Shown here piece by piece: positions 1 through 7,851 of a stretch of DNA of 64,000 nucleotides; the first letter of the stretch is position 1; each line of letters starts with the position of its first letter. The translations under genes and the position numbers were made by a program. The notes under the pieces are model-generated. The model ran no database searches and was not told the origin of the DNA. It worked only from the letters and a program-made list of their open reading frames with translations. This DNA is from WJMT01 sp964599635 (GTDB lineage Bacteria; Acidobacteriota; Aminicenantia; Aminicenantales; Aminicenantaceae), in assembly GCA_964599635.1 (NCBI GenBank), contig CAZRGM010000039.1, positions 186,001 to 250,000 of the forward strand, given 5' to 3'.

Positions 1-109
1 TGATTTAAGATTAAATTTTTTCATACATTACAAATTATAACAAATTAGCCCTTATAATCTAAGTTAGCTGAAGGAAAAGAAAATAATTCATATAACGCTA
101 GAAATCATA

Positions 110-139
110 TTGACAATATCTTAAAATCAATTTTATAAT
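110..139 (+). promoter_or_regulatory. sigma70-type promoter of the CsgG-like gene
   Basis: A perfect TTGACA (110-115) and a perfect TATAAT (134-139) are separated by 18 bases. Transcription would start near 146, leaving a very short leader that holds GGAGG (151-155) before the ATG at 160. Two full-consensus hexamers suggest a strong housekeeping promoter. Confidence 0.75.
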
Positions 140-159
140 CAAGAAAAAAAGGAGGAAAA

Positions 160-918
160 ATGAAAAGAATTATTGGACTTATGGGAGTATGCGTGATTTT
201 ACTCTGGATTTGTTCTTGTGAACCAACGACAACAACCCGAGTCACATCCACAGGAGGCCCTTCCATTGATGAAGCCCAGGCTGAAGACTACAATGGCCCT
301 AAAGCGAGGCTGGGGGTCGGTGAGTTTACAGATAAGACAGCCAAAGGAGGCGGAGCCAACAGCTGGTTTAATATTTTCGGAATGCAGTGGGCTCAAATCG
401 GAGAAGGAATGAGAGATATGCTGACCACAGCTCTTTTTAATACAAACCGATATATTGTAATTGAGAGAGAACAGCTGGATACTGTTCTTGCAGAACAGGA
501 TTTGGGAGCTTCCGGAAGGGTGAAAAAAGGAACAGAAGCCAAAATTGGAGAAGTCTATGGAGCCGATTTAATCATCACAGCCGCAGTTACAGAATTTGAA
601 GGAACCAAACAAGGAATAGGCGGTGGCACCAGAGTTCTGGGAGTTAGCCTAGGGGGTGGAATGAAAAAAGGCCATGTGGCTATGGATATCCGTATCATTG
701 ATGCCAATACTTCACAAATCGTGGCGGCTACAAGTGTAGAGGGCGATGCGAAAAGTTTTGGATTAGGCGGAGCGACTAATATTGGAGGTTCTCTTCCTGT
801 AGCTTTGGGAGGTCTTAGCAAGACTCCATTGGAAAAAGCCATCAGATCATGCATCCAGGCTGCTGTGGACTATATTGTCACAAAGACACCTCAAAGCTAT
901 TACAGATATGATAAGTAA
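160..918 (+). CDS. CsgG/HfaB-family lipoprotein
   Basis: A 252-residue protein with a type II signal peptide: short basic N-terminus, hydrophobic core, and Cys20 (or Cys18) as the lipidated residue. The mature part matches the CsgG fold: a GVGEFTDKT strand, then IGEGMRDMLTTAL and a VIEREQLD helix/strand, then YGADLIITAAVTEFEG. CsgG proteins are outer-membrane lipoproteins; curli CsgG forms a nonameric secretion channel, but many relatives have unknown roles. No csgA, csgB, csgE or csgF lies nearby, so curli export is not supported. It is monocistronic behind a consensus promoter, with AGGAGG seven bases before ATG. The family call is firm and the function open. Confidence 0.8.
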   Translation: MKRIIGLMGVCVILLWICSCEPTTTTRVTSTGGPSIDEAQAEDYNGPKARLGVGEFTDKTAKGGGANSWFNIFGMQWAQIGEGMRDMLTTALFNTNRYIVIEREQLDTVLAEQDLGASGRVKKGTEAKIGEVYGADLIITAAVTEFEGTKQGIGGGTRVLGVSLGGGMKKGHVAMDIRIIDANTSQIVAATSVEGDAKSFGLGGATNIGGSLPVALGGLSKTPLEKAIRSCIQAAVDYIVTKTPQSYYRYDK

Positions 919-993
919 AAGGTATGTCTTAGCTAAAATTTAGTATCTGTATTGGAAAGGAAATAATAAAACTTAAAAAAAAGAAACGATTCG

Positions 994-1377
994 TTATGTC
1001 GATTGAATTGAGGAAAGCATTTTCACACTGCCTTTGAATTTAGCTCCCTCCATTATGGAGATCCGGTAAGCGGCGATATTCCCGGTCATCTTTCCTTCTT
1101 TGGCTATAAATACTTTACCAAAGGCATGTATATTTCCTTCTATGTTTCCTTTAATCGTGATATTTTTTACCCTAATATCGGCTTTAACATGACTTCCTAG
1201 AGCTATAAAAAGGGAGTTATTTTCAAGCAAAATCTTGCCCTGGAAACAACCGTTTATAGTCACATCTTCACTGCCTCTGAGCTCACCATTTAAATTGAGT
1301 GAAGACCCTAGACTTGACGTTTGTGGATGAGATGGATTGATAAAATCAGTTGAGTTTTCCATTTCTTTGTTTGGCAT
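994..1377 (-). CDS. Bactofilin (polymer-forming cytoskeletal protein)
   Basis: A 127-residue bactofilin (DUF583). After a short polar N-terminal tail, residues about 25-120 form short repeating strands typical of the bactofilin right-handed beta-helix: LNLNGELRGSEDVTINGCFQGKI patterns followed by IKGNIEGNIHAFGKVFI and MTGNIAAYRISI. Bactofilins polymerise without nucleotide and scaffold envelope enzymes or stalks. An M23 peptidase is often adjacent but none is present here. A GGAG-type ribosome site precedes the ATG. It stands alone, facing the CsgG-like gene. Confidence 0.85.
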   Translation of the reverse strand: MPNKEMENSTDFINPSHPQTSSLGSSLNLNGELRGSEDVTINGCFQGKILLENNSLFIALGSHVKADIRVKNITIKGNIEGNIHAFGKVFIAKEGKMTGNIAAYRISIMEGAKFKGSVKMLSSIQST

Positions 1378-1460
1378 GATTCATCTCCTGGGCCTTTAAG
1401 ATTTTGTGATGATTATAGATTGACAGTTTTGGGATGTCAATCAGTAAATGATCCAGGATT

Positions 1461-1477
1461 GTTTGTTCGTAACAAAC
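1461..1477. repeat. Short perfect inverted repeat upstream of tRNA-Gly
   Basis: GTTTGTT (1461-1467), CGT spacer, AACAAAC (1471-1477). It has no T-run on either side, so it is not a classical terminator. It lies between the bactofilin start and tRNA-Gly and could be an operator; no regulator can be tied to it. Confidence 0.4.
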
Positions 1478-1547
1478 AGGTCATGATTTAATTTTTTTTT
1501 AATACGTATATAATTTTTTGTAGTAAAAAAGTATAATCTATCAATAG

Positions 1548-1620
1548 GCGGACATAGCTCAGCAGGTAGAGCACGAGCTTCCCAAGCTCGGGGTCGCGGG
1601 TTCAAATCCCGTTGTCCGCT
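1548..1620 (+). tRNA. tRNA-Gly (anticodon CCC)
   Basis: A full cloverleaf of 73 bases. The acceptor stem GCGGACA pairs with TGTCCGC, the D stem GCTC with GAGC, the anticodon stem CGAGC with GCTCG, and the T arm contains GGTTCAAATCC. The anticodon loop TTCCCAA gives CCC, reading GGG. The discriminator is T, as is usual for bacterial tRNA-Gly. CCA is not encoded. A TATAAT at 1532-1537 is a plausible -10 box. Confidence 0.95.
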
Positions 1621-1661
1621 CTTTTTTTGGAAAAAGTTTAAATGTTTTAGGGAAATAAACG

Positions 1662-2456
1662 ATGAGTCATTGGTTTCTTTTAATAGAAAATGAACCGGGA
1701 AAGGGATCTTACAATATGGCTGTTGATGATTTTTTATTTGAGAACTTAGGCATAGAACCAACTACTTTCATTCGGTTTTATACTTGGAAGAGGCCGACTG
1801 TCTCCCTTGGGTACTCCCAAGAAATAAGAAGAGTAATGGATTTGGAATTCTGCAGGAAGAACGGAATAGATATTGTTCGAAGAAGTACCGGGGGAAAATT
1901 GGTCTTACATCATAAAGAAGTGACTTACAGTATTTGTTCTTCAGACAGGGAAGTTTTTACATCTTCTTTAAATGAGTCCTATAAACTTGTTTCAAAAGCC
2001 CTTATTAATGGATTGAAGGAAATAGGAATTCCTGCTTATCTCGCCAATGAGAGCTATCCGTCCTATTCCAGAAGCAGTCTTCCTTGTTTTTCCTATCCAG
2101 CAAGGAATGAGATTAAAGTGGAAGGTCGAAAAATAGTCGGGAGTGCCCAAAAAAGGATTGACTCTCGTTTTATTCAACATGGGTCTATACCTCTGGAAAG
2201 AGATGATGAGCTTCTTCGATCCGTTTCTTTATTGAAAGAAAGGAATGAGGAAATTCGCATGATGACAATCCGTGAAGCCGTTCATAAGAGGATGGATTTT
2301 TCAAGTGTTGTGAAATCTCTCGTATCTGGAATTCAGGATTTTTTCAACGTAGAGCTTAAAAAGATAGAAATGACCCACGAACAAAAACTCATGATAGAAA
2401 GCATTCAAAAAAAACGCCACGAAAATAAAGATTGGATCTATAATAAGAAGAAATGA
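1662..2456 (+). CDS. Lipoyl/octanoyl transferase, LipM/LplA family
   Basis: A 264-residue BPL/LplA/LipB-fold acyltransferase. The RRSTGGKLVLHHKEVTYS stretch (residues 73-90) is closest to the LipM signature (RR-TGG-AVLH--E-TYS). Cys142 in LPCFSYP matches the catalytic Cys of LipM octanoyltransferases. Lys157 in the GRKIVGSAQKR motif matches the substrate lysine of the fold. The enzyme would move octanoyl or lipoyl groups to E2 or GcvH domains in the cytoplasm. No lipA or lipoylated partner is nearby. The pattern favours LipM over a true LplA ligase, but sequence reading alone cannot settle this. Confidence 0.8.
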   Translation: MSHWFLLIENEPGKGSYNMAVDDFLFENLGIEPTTFIRFYTWKRPTVSLGYSQEIRRVMDLEFCRKNGIDIVRRSTGGKLVLHHKEVTYSICSSDREVFTSSLNESYKLVSKALINGLKEIGIPAYLANESYPSYSRSSLPCFSYPARNEIKVEGRKIVGSAQKRIDSRFIQHGSIPLERDDELLRSVSLLKERNEEIRMMTIREAVHKRMDFSSVVKSLVSGIQDFFNVELKKIEMTHEQKLMIESIQKKRHENKDWIYNKKK

Positions 2457-2554
2457 GCTCATTACTAGGTTAGTTTACTCCTATGGAGTTGCTTACATTG
2501 ATTTTTAAGTATTTTAGTGATAGTATTCAAAAATAAAGAGTCCTGATCAATAAA

Positions 2555-3448
2555 ATGAATGAAGTTGAAGAACTCACAAAAATTGAAGTGAATAAACTGC
2601 CTGCTTTAGAGTTTATGTTTCTTGATGACCTGCATCATAGAGTTTTACAAAACCTCTATTTAGAATTGGGATCAGGGCCTGTTCTCTATTTAATATCACC
2701 TTCTTTTACTGTATTAAACCCAACTCCCAATGAGATCATAAGTGATTTTCTTGTTAAAAAAGAGGAATTATTGGAATATATTAAAGAGTTGATTGTCTAT
2801 AATCTCGCCATATTTTCAGTTCTGCTTGATGTGAATAGTTATTTTATTGAACAGAATAGATTTTTAGTTTTAGCCCGATTAAAGGAAAAAAATTCAGGCG
2901 GTCGCCATTATGAAATCAAATTTTATACTCATTCTCCAAGAGAGATTCTAACCAATTACAAGGATAAAATCTATATTGGGCGTGATTTTATTGATCTATT
3001 CAATTTTAAGCGAAAATATTTTGGAGTGAAAGATTTGCTTAAATCACTTAAGGAACAAAATGAATTATTGTTGGATAAAGCAGAAGAAAGATTGAAAGAT
3101 CCTGGAAAGTATAAGTCCTTTTTTCAGGAAATCAATGAATATTTAAATGAAATAGAAAGCGAAAGCTTTTTAATACTGCAGTCGCTGCCCCCTTATATTG
3201 ATTTTGATCATTTAAAAGGACAGGATTTAGTGGATATTAACTCCCAGTATAGGGGTATCAATCATTACCTCATAGAGTTAAGGGATGAAGTCTCTGAATT
3301 TGAAAGAGTTCTGTTTGATAAAGAACAGGAGTTTGTCCGATATGTGACTAAATATAAAAAAGATCTCGCTAATCTTATTTCTTATTTTAATATAAAAATC
3401 AATGGTTTTTTATCAAATAAAATACATGCCCTGAAAAAAAATTGTTAA
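2555..3448 (+). CDS. Hypothetical protein, soluble, helix-rich
   Basis: A 297-residue protein with no signal peptide or convincing membrane segment and no family I recognise. The N-terminal half is mixed alpha/beta with hydrophobic strands (GPVLYLISPSF, YNLAIFSVLLDVNSYF). Residues about 165-290 are charged and heptad-like (LKEQNELLLDKAEERL, LIELRDEVSEFERVLFDKEQE), suggesting coiled coil. The start has a poor ribosome site. Its stop overlaps the convergent adhesin stop by four bases. Length and codon use fit a real gene. Confidence 0.55.
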   Translation: MNEVEELTKIEVNKLPALEFMFLDDLHHRVLQNLYLELGSGPVLYLISPSFTVLNPTPNEIISDFLVKKEELLEYIKELIVYNLAIFSVLLDVNSYFIEQNRFLVLARLKEKNSGGRHYEIKFYTHSPREILTNYKDKIYIGRDFIDLFNFKRKYFGVKDLLKSLKEQNELLLDKAEERLKDPGKYKSFFQEINEYLNEIESESFLILQSLPPYIDFDHLKGQDLVDINSQYRGINHYLIELRDEVSEFERVLFDKEQEFVRYVTKYKKDLANLISYFNIKINGFLSNKIHALKKNC

Positions 3449-4752
3449 GTGCTCTCTCTGATTAAAATATTGTGGTAAGTTGTAAATAAGGAAACAAGAG
3501 GCTTTTCATCTTTTTCTAAATAGGCTTTCAGAATTGAATATCCATTGTTTATTTGTTTGATCCCGTTTTGACTGAGTTTCCATTCTATCTGTGCGGATTT
3601 AGTCTGAGCCTGAATGGGTATTTTTAATCCAGGAGGAAGAATGAAATCGATTTCTGCATATTCTCCTTTAACCGTGATGGGTTTGATATTCTCTGTTGAT
3701 GGAGAAAGTTTTATTTTCCCATGAGAGAAATAGATCAGAGTTTCAGCTGAGAAGTGGCTCAGGTCGATATTTCTATATGAATTTGATATGGATATGAATT
3801 CCCCAAACATATTTTCTCCTATTATCTCAAGGCTATCGCCTTCTATATTGATATTTCCATAGATATCATCCAGTGTGATGCGGCTATATTTATTTTTTAT
3901 ATCAAGATCTTTATGGGCTTTATAGATTTTAATTGGTGAATTATCTGCTCTGATTTTTGCAGACTCTATATTTGAAAGTACTAAGGGCTTGTAAGAATTT
4001 TCAACTTCTATTGAACCATTGATGCTGTCACCTTTGATAACACAGTGAGGAGCATTGATGATTACATTTTGAGAACAGCCCTTTAAATCTATGCTTCCGT
4101 ATTTATTTTTTATAATGACACGGCCCTTTATATTTAGGGCATCAATATGGGAAGAAAGGCTTTCGATCTGGCAGCTTCCTTCAATAGTGTCAACGATAAT
4201 GGGTTTGTAAGAGGATAATATATGGAGATCTCCTTTGATGTTCGAAGCTGTGATACGGCCGTGTTTATTAATAATTTCAGCGTTCTTAATTTCTTTGACT
4301 TCCACTAGACCATAAGAGTTACTTATGCTTAAGCTAAAATCTTTTGGGACATATATTTCTAAATCTGTTCTAAAATCGCTTCTCATGTATTTATTTCTAT
4401 GACTAGATACGTTGATTTGTTCACTGTTCTGACTGATAAGAATTTCTAATTTATCTGCTCTTTCTTTCGCTCTTTCTTCTGTTTTCTCTCTCACTTTTTT
4501 CTCAGTAAAAATGGATATTTGGCTCTCTTCAGTGCTGGTAACTTTTATATTCCCGTACTGATTTGTGATTTCCATTTTCGTTGGGAAAGGGGGACTTAAT
4601 TTCTGAGTATTTTCAAAAGTGAATACATCTGTGTATTCGAAAAAATCATCCCCTAATTTAATATAAAAATCTAGATTCCCTGTCTGAGCATGGTAAAAAA
4701 TGATTCCAGCAATAATAATGACCAACAAAACTAAAATTTCTTTGATTTTCAT
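3445..4752 (-). CDS. Membrane-anchored toast-rack/DUF4097-like putative adhesin
   Basis: A 435-residue protein with one N-terminal membrane segment (residues about 5-22). A long all-beta region follows with repeated strand units such as SISNSYGLVEVKEI, ASNIKGDLHILSSYKPIIVDTIEG, IKNKYGSIDLKG and VENSYKPLVLSNI. These irregular parallel-beta repeats match the DUF4097/DUF2807 (toast-rack) families, which are often encoded next to ECF sigma or LiaF-like genes. It is the last gene of the sigma-factor operon, with two bases between it and the upstream small membrane protein. It probably faces the periplasm as a stress-induced envelope protein. The precise role is unknown. Confidence 0.65.
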   Translation of the reverse strand: MKIKEILVLLVIIIAGIIFYHAQTGNLDFYIKLGDDFFEYTDVFTFENTQKLSPPFPTKMEITNQYGNIKVTSTEESQISIFTEKKVREKTEERAKERADKLEILISQNSEQINVSSHRNKYMRSDFRTDLEIYVPKDFSLSISNSYGLVEVKEIKNAEIINKHGRITASNIKGDLHILSSYKPIIVDTIEGSCQIESLSSHIDALNIKGRVIIKNKYGSIDLKGCSQNVIINAPHCVIKGDSINGSIEVENSYKPLVLSNIESAKIRADNSPIKIYKAHKDLDIKNKYSRITLDDIYGNINIEGDSLEIIGENMFGEFISISNSYRNIDLSHFSAETLIYFSHGKIKLSPSTENIKPITVKGEYAEIDFILPPGLKIPIQAQTKSAQIEWKLSQNGIKQINNGYSILKAYLEKDEKPLVSLFTTYHNILIREST

Positions 4753-4753
4753 T

Positions 4754-4957
4754 TTAAGTTCCAGATTTGTTTTCTTCTTTGTGTTCTTTAATCCCGAAGT
4801 AAAGCTTCCACACTCCCCATGCTATGATCACAAGAGGCCACAGCCTAGCAAAAGTATCCCAGACATTCACATGAATATTATCTAAAAGGAATATAACACC
4901 TATGAGAATAAGTATGATTCCCCATGCCAAATTGTCTTTTTTATATTTGTTAGCCAT
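4754..4957 (-). CDS. Small LiaI/LiaF-like transmembrane protein
   Basis: A 67-residue protein with two hydrophobic segments (LAWGIILILIGVIFLLDN and LARLWPLVIIAWGVWKLYFG) joined by a short loop. This is the two-helix DUF5668 / LiaF transmembrane-region pattern, where WPLVII after a conserved polar loop is typical. It overlaps the upstream gene by eight bases, indicating translational coupling in the ECF operon. LiaF-type proteins act in cell-envelope stress sensing; this small version carries only the membrane module. Confidence 0.65.
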   Translation of the reverse strand: MANKYKKDNLAWGIILILIGVIFLLDNIHVNVWDTFARLWPLVIIAWGVWKLYFGIKEHKEENKSGT

Positions 4958-5480
4958 TTTTTTCTCCTTTCAAGTTATTTTCTTTCTTAGAAACATAATC
5001 CGCGACAAACTTGAACCCAATGACGATGATAATAAGAGGCCAGAAGTCAAAAAGAGTGTCATAATCAATGAGGAATTGATAATTAGCCATTAAAAGAAGT
5101 CCTCCTAGGATGATCAGAACAATTCCCCAGAAGATAGAACCTGACCTCACGGGCTCTGGAATTTCATCCAGTGCTTCATCTGGTTTTTCCAATTCATTTC
5201 CGGCACTTCCTCTGTTAATAAGTTCGGCTGAATGAACCGCATCATAAAACTGGTAAATGTAGAAACCCGCTAGAAGGAGAGCAAGAAATGGCTGTCCTTT
5301 TCCTGAAGTCTGGAGAGTTATGAGTCCTGACATGCCTAGAAAAAAGAAAAGAGCTTTTTTAAGCTGTCCGTTGTAGAGAGCTCCGACGCCAATAGGGAAA
5401 AAGAAAGCCAAAATACCTGCTAGAGCCGGTGATTTTTGCTGTTTTTTTGTCTTATATTGATCTTCTTGTTTGTTATTCAT
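4950..5480 (-). CDS. TM2/DUF5668-type membrane protein
   Basis: A 176-residue protein. Residues about 15-65 carry a TM2-like pair of helices with a polar turn (AFFFPIGVGALYNGQLKKALFFFLG). A charged linker (about 95-110) follows, then a second LiaF-like helix pair (IFWGIVLIILGGLLLMANYQF and LFDFWPLIIIVIGFKFVADY). The second part closely resembles the adjacent 67-residue protein, so the two probably arose by duplication. It lies third in the sigma-factor operon and probably belongs to an envelope-stress circuit. Confidence 0.65.
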   Translation of the reverse strand: MNNKQEDQYKTKKQQKSPALAGILAFFFPIGVGALYNGQLKKALFFFLGMSGLITLQTSGKGQPFLALLLAGFYIYQFYDAVHSAELINRGSAGNELEKPDEALDEIPEPVRSGSIFWGIVLIILGGLLLMANYQFLIDYDTLFDFWPLIIIVIGFKFVADYVSKKENNLKGEKNG

Positions 5481-5516
5481 TTATTTCCTCCATTTATTTT
5501 TTTAATTGTTTTTTTC

Positions 5517-5993
5517 TCAAAAGAAATCAATATTTTTTATAGAAAAGAGAATGCTTTCTTTATAGCCAGCCAGTGAGTTAGTCAAAGATTCAGCTTTGGC
5601 GTAGAGTTGTTCTATCTTACTGTAGCCCATATGGACATGCTGATTGATATACTTATTTATTTTGTCTCTATCAGGATTCAATGTGTAAAGAGAAACAACA
5701 GTTATCAGGACCATGGATGCAGCAAGTATGGGTTGTAGAGCAGGTTTGAGAAGAAAATCAAAGCTCGAGTTGAATTTCTTCTTGGAAATTTTATATAATT
5801 TTTTTCTGAGGGATGGACTGATATCGATCTCTGGCATTTCAGCTAAAGAATTTTTTATCTCTTTCATATAAGTAAGCAGTCCTGAACAGTGGGGACATTT
5901 CTTTAGGTGGTTTTCAACAAGGTTTTTTTCCTCCTGGCTTAATTCATTCTCTAAATAAGGAGAAAGAAATTTTTCAATTTGTTTGCAATTCAT
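5517..5993 (-). CDS. Zinc-binding anti-sigma factor
   Basis: A 158-residue protein with an N-terminal zinc anti-sigma domain containing H29-x3-C33-x2-C36 (HLKKCPHC), the classic zf-HC2/ZAS motif. One membrane helix lies at about residues 86-106 (LQPILAASMVLITVVSLYTL) and a short extracytoplasmic tail follows. ZAS proteins hold the cognate ECF sigma factor inactive. Its start lies within the end of the sigma-factor gene (20-base overlap), the usual coupled arrangement. The tail is too short for a recognisable sensor domain. Confidence 0.85.
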   Translation of the reverse strand: MNCKQIEKFLSPYLENELSQEEKNLVENHLKKCPHCSGLLTYMKEIKNSLAEMPEIDISPSLRKKLYKISKKKFNSSFDFLLKPALQPILAASMVLITVVSLYTLNPDRDKINKYINQHVHMGYSKIEQLYAKAESLTNSLAGYKESILFSIKNIDFF

Positions 5994-6552
5994 TTTTTTC
6001 TCCTTGGTTTTCTTTAATTATTTTCGCCAGCTGTATGCGTCCACGGCTGATCCTGGATTTTATCGTTCCTAGAGGAGAGGACATGATTTCTGTAATTTCC
6101 TCGTAACTTTTTTGTTGGATGTCTCTGAGAATAACAGCCATTCTGACTTCAGGACTCAAAGACTTTAATCCTTCCCAAATTATTTTTTGGCTGTTTTTTT
6201 TAAGGATTTCTTTTTCAGGGTTTTTAGGGTCATCAGGGTCAAAGGTTTGTTCATTGAATTCGGTTCTCTTTTTCTTTTCCAGCTTGGTCTTTCGGTAATA
6301 ATCGATAAGAAAATTACGGGATAATGTAAGAATCCAGGAATTGAAATTTCGGCTAAAATCGAATTTACAAAGAGATTTATGAACTTTAATAAATATTTCC
6401 TGGGTTAAATCTTCGGCTGTTTCATAAGTACCTGAGAATTGATAGGCGAGATTGAATATTTTTTTTGAATAAGTATCAATAAGCATTTTCCAAGACCTCT
6501 GGTTTCCTTTTATGCATTGTCTTATTGTTTCTTCTATTTCCACTGAACACAC
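5974..6552 (-). CDS. ECF sigma factor, RpoE-like (first of two)
   Basis: A group IV sigma70 protein. Region 2 spans about residues 25-90 (DLTQEIFIKVHKSL and FNSWILTLSRNFLIDYYRK). Region 4 spans about 130-180 (LSPEVRMAVILRDIQQKSYEEI, then PLGTIKSRISRGR). The widest start is GTG at 6552. A GTG at 6543 gives a more family-like N-terminus (MEIEETIRQC) with AAAGG (6553-6557) upstream. It heads a five-gene minus-strand operon with its zinc anti-sigma factor and three envelope proteins. A strong ECF-type promoter lies immediately upstream, suggesting autoregulation. Confidence 0.9.
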   Translation of the reverse strand: MCSVEIEETIRQCIKGNQRSWKMLIDTYSKKIFNLAYQFSGTYETAEDLTQEIFIKVHKSLCKFDFSRNFNSWILTLSRNFLIDYYRKTKLEKKKRTEFNEQTFDPDDPKNPEKEILKKNSQKIIWEGLKSLSPEVRMAVILRDIQQKSYEEITEIMSSPLGTIKSRISRGRIQLAKIIKENQGEKNELQTN

Positions 6553-6557
6553 CTTTA

Positions 6558-6585
6558 GAGACGAAAATTTAATGAGAAAAGTTCC
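6558..6585 (-). promoter_or_regulatory. ECF-sigma promoter upstream of the sigma operon
   Basis: Read on the minus strand: GGAACTT (6585-6579), 15-16 bases, then CGTCTC (6563-6558). This is the canonical -35/-10 pair of RpoE-like ECF promoters. The -10 ends only five bases before the first GTG, so the message would have almost no leader. Confidence 0.65.
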
Positions 6586-6681
6586 GTAAGTGAATGAAAA
6601 TTTTCTATTATTCTAATTCATAAAAACATTATGTCAATTTAGGATCTGATGATTAGGGTTCTAAATTGAAAATTCCTTGAC

Positions 6682-6709
6682 TTGTTATATATAAATATGA
6701 CAGGATAAT
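6682..6709 (+). promoter_or_regulatory. Candidate promoter of the acyl-CoA cluster
   Basis: TTGTTA (6682-6687), 16 bases, GATAAT (6704-6709), in the 243-base divergent spacer before HMG-CoA synthase. TTGACT at 6677 is a better -35 hexamer but would need a 21-base spacer. The gene itself has a strong GGAGG site (6786-6790). Confidence 0.4.
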
Positions 6710-6795
6710 TTTCTAATTGGATGAAAATGTAGGTTTAATAACATGATTTTTTTTACGATTTAATCATAACTCATTTATCCGTAAGGGAGGTTTAA

Positions 6796-7842
6796 ATGGA
6801 AGGAATTGTAGGCTATGGAGCCTATATCCCAAGAAACAGAATAAAGGTTGAGGAGATAGCCAAAGTATGGGGAGCCGATGCCCCGAGTTACAAAAAAGGG
6901 TTGATACTTGAAGAAAAATCAGTCCCTTCCCCTGATCAGGATACCATTACTATGGCTGTTGAGGCATCCAAGGTGGCCCTGAAAAGAGCCGGGATTGATC
7001 CCATTGATATTGGCGCTATTTACGTTGGATCTGAGTCTCATCCCTACGCTGTTAAACCCAGCGGGACCATACTCGCTGAAGCCATAGGTGCAGCTCCTGA
7101 GGTCCACACAGCTGATTTTGAGTTTGCATGTAAAGCAGGAACTGAGAGTATGTTTGTGGCGTTGAATCTTGTCAAAACAGGAATAGTGAAATATGGATTG
7201 GGAGTGGGATCCGATACTTCTCAAGGAGCTCCTGGTGATGCGCTGGAATATTCTGCTGCAGCGGGGGCGGCAGCCTTTATATTCGGGAAGGACAAAGTGG
7301 TTGCAGAAATTCTTGATACCTATTCTTACACCACGGATACCCCTGATTTTTGGCGAAGAGAATATGAATATTATCCTCAGCATGGAGGACGCTTTACTGG
7401 AGATCCGGCTTACTTCAAACAAATTATTGAGGCGGCTAAAGGGATGATGAAAAAAGCGGATATGGAAGTCAAAGATTTCAATTATGTCGTATTTCACCAG
7501 CCGAATGGGAAATTTCCATTAAGAGTGGGTAAAATGCTGGGATTTTCTAAACAACAGATCGAACCCGGATGGTTGGTGAATAAACTTGGAAACACCTATT
7601 CAGGATCTTCTCCATTAGGATTGATAGGAACTTTTGACGTTGCGAAACCTGGCGATATGATTCTTTTAGTTTCCTATGGATCTGGAGCCGCAAGTGATGC
7701 TTTTATTATCAAAGTGACTTCACGAATTGATGAAGTAAGGAATTTAGCCCCCTTGACGAGAGAAATCATTGATCACAATAAGAATTACCTTGAATATGGA
7801 GAATATGCAAAATTTAGAGAAAAAATTAGGAAAGCTGACTAG
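6796..7842 (+). CDS. Hydroxymethylglutaryl-CoA synthase, archaeal type
   Basis: A 348-residue thiolase-fold enzyme. It makes HMG-CoA from acetoacetyl-CoA and acetyl-CoA, or runs in reverse. The length (about 350) and the MEGIVGYGAYIPRNRI start are those of archaeal rather than eukaryotic/Gram-positive MvaS. The predicted catalytic residues are present: Glu80 (YVGSES), Cys112 (FEFACKAGTES) and His234 (VVFHQPNGK). The next two genes, thiolase and DUF35, are the partners with which archaeal HMGCS forms a channelling complex. The following genes belong to methylcrotonyl-CoA carboxylation, which makes the physiological direction uncertain. Confidence 0.9.
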   Translation: MEGIVGYGAYIPRNRIKVEEIAKVWGADAPSYKKGLILEEKSVPSPDQDTITMAVEASKVALKRAGIDPIDIGAIYVGSESHPYAVKPSGTILAEAIGAAPEVHTADFEFACKAGTESMFVALNLVKTGIVKYGLGVGSDTSQGAPGDALEYSAAAGAAAFIFGKDKVVAEILDTYSYTTDTPDFWRREYEYYPQHGGRFTGDPAYFKQIIEAAKGMMKKADMEVKDFNYVVFHQPNGKFPLRVGKMLGFSKQQIEPGWLVNKLGNTYSGSSPLGLIGTFDVAKPGDMILLVSYGSGAASDAFIIKVTSRIDEVRNLAPLTREIIDHNKNYLEYGEYAKFREKIRKAD

Positions 7843-7851
7843 GAGGATAAA

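Noticed and set aside
160..918. Curli secretion locus
   Set aside because: Only the CsgG-like lipoprotein is present; no curli subunit or accessory gene lies nearby.
1441..1761. Minus-strand frame of 106 codons across tRNA-Gly
   Set aside because: It is the antisense of the tRNA (the RDLNPRPRAWEARALPAELC-type spurious peptide) and overlaps the lipoyl transferase start.
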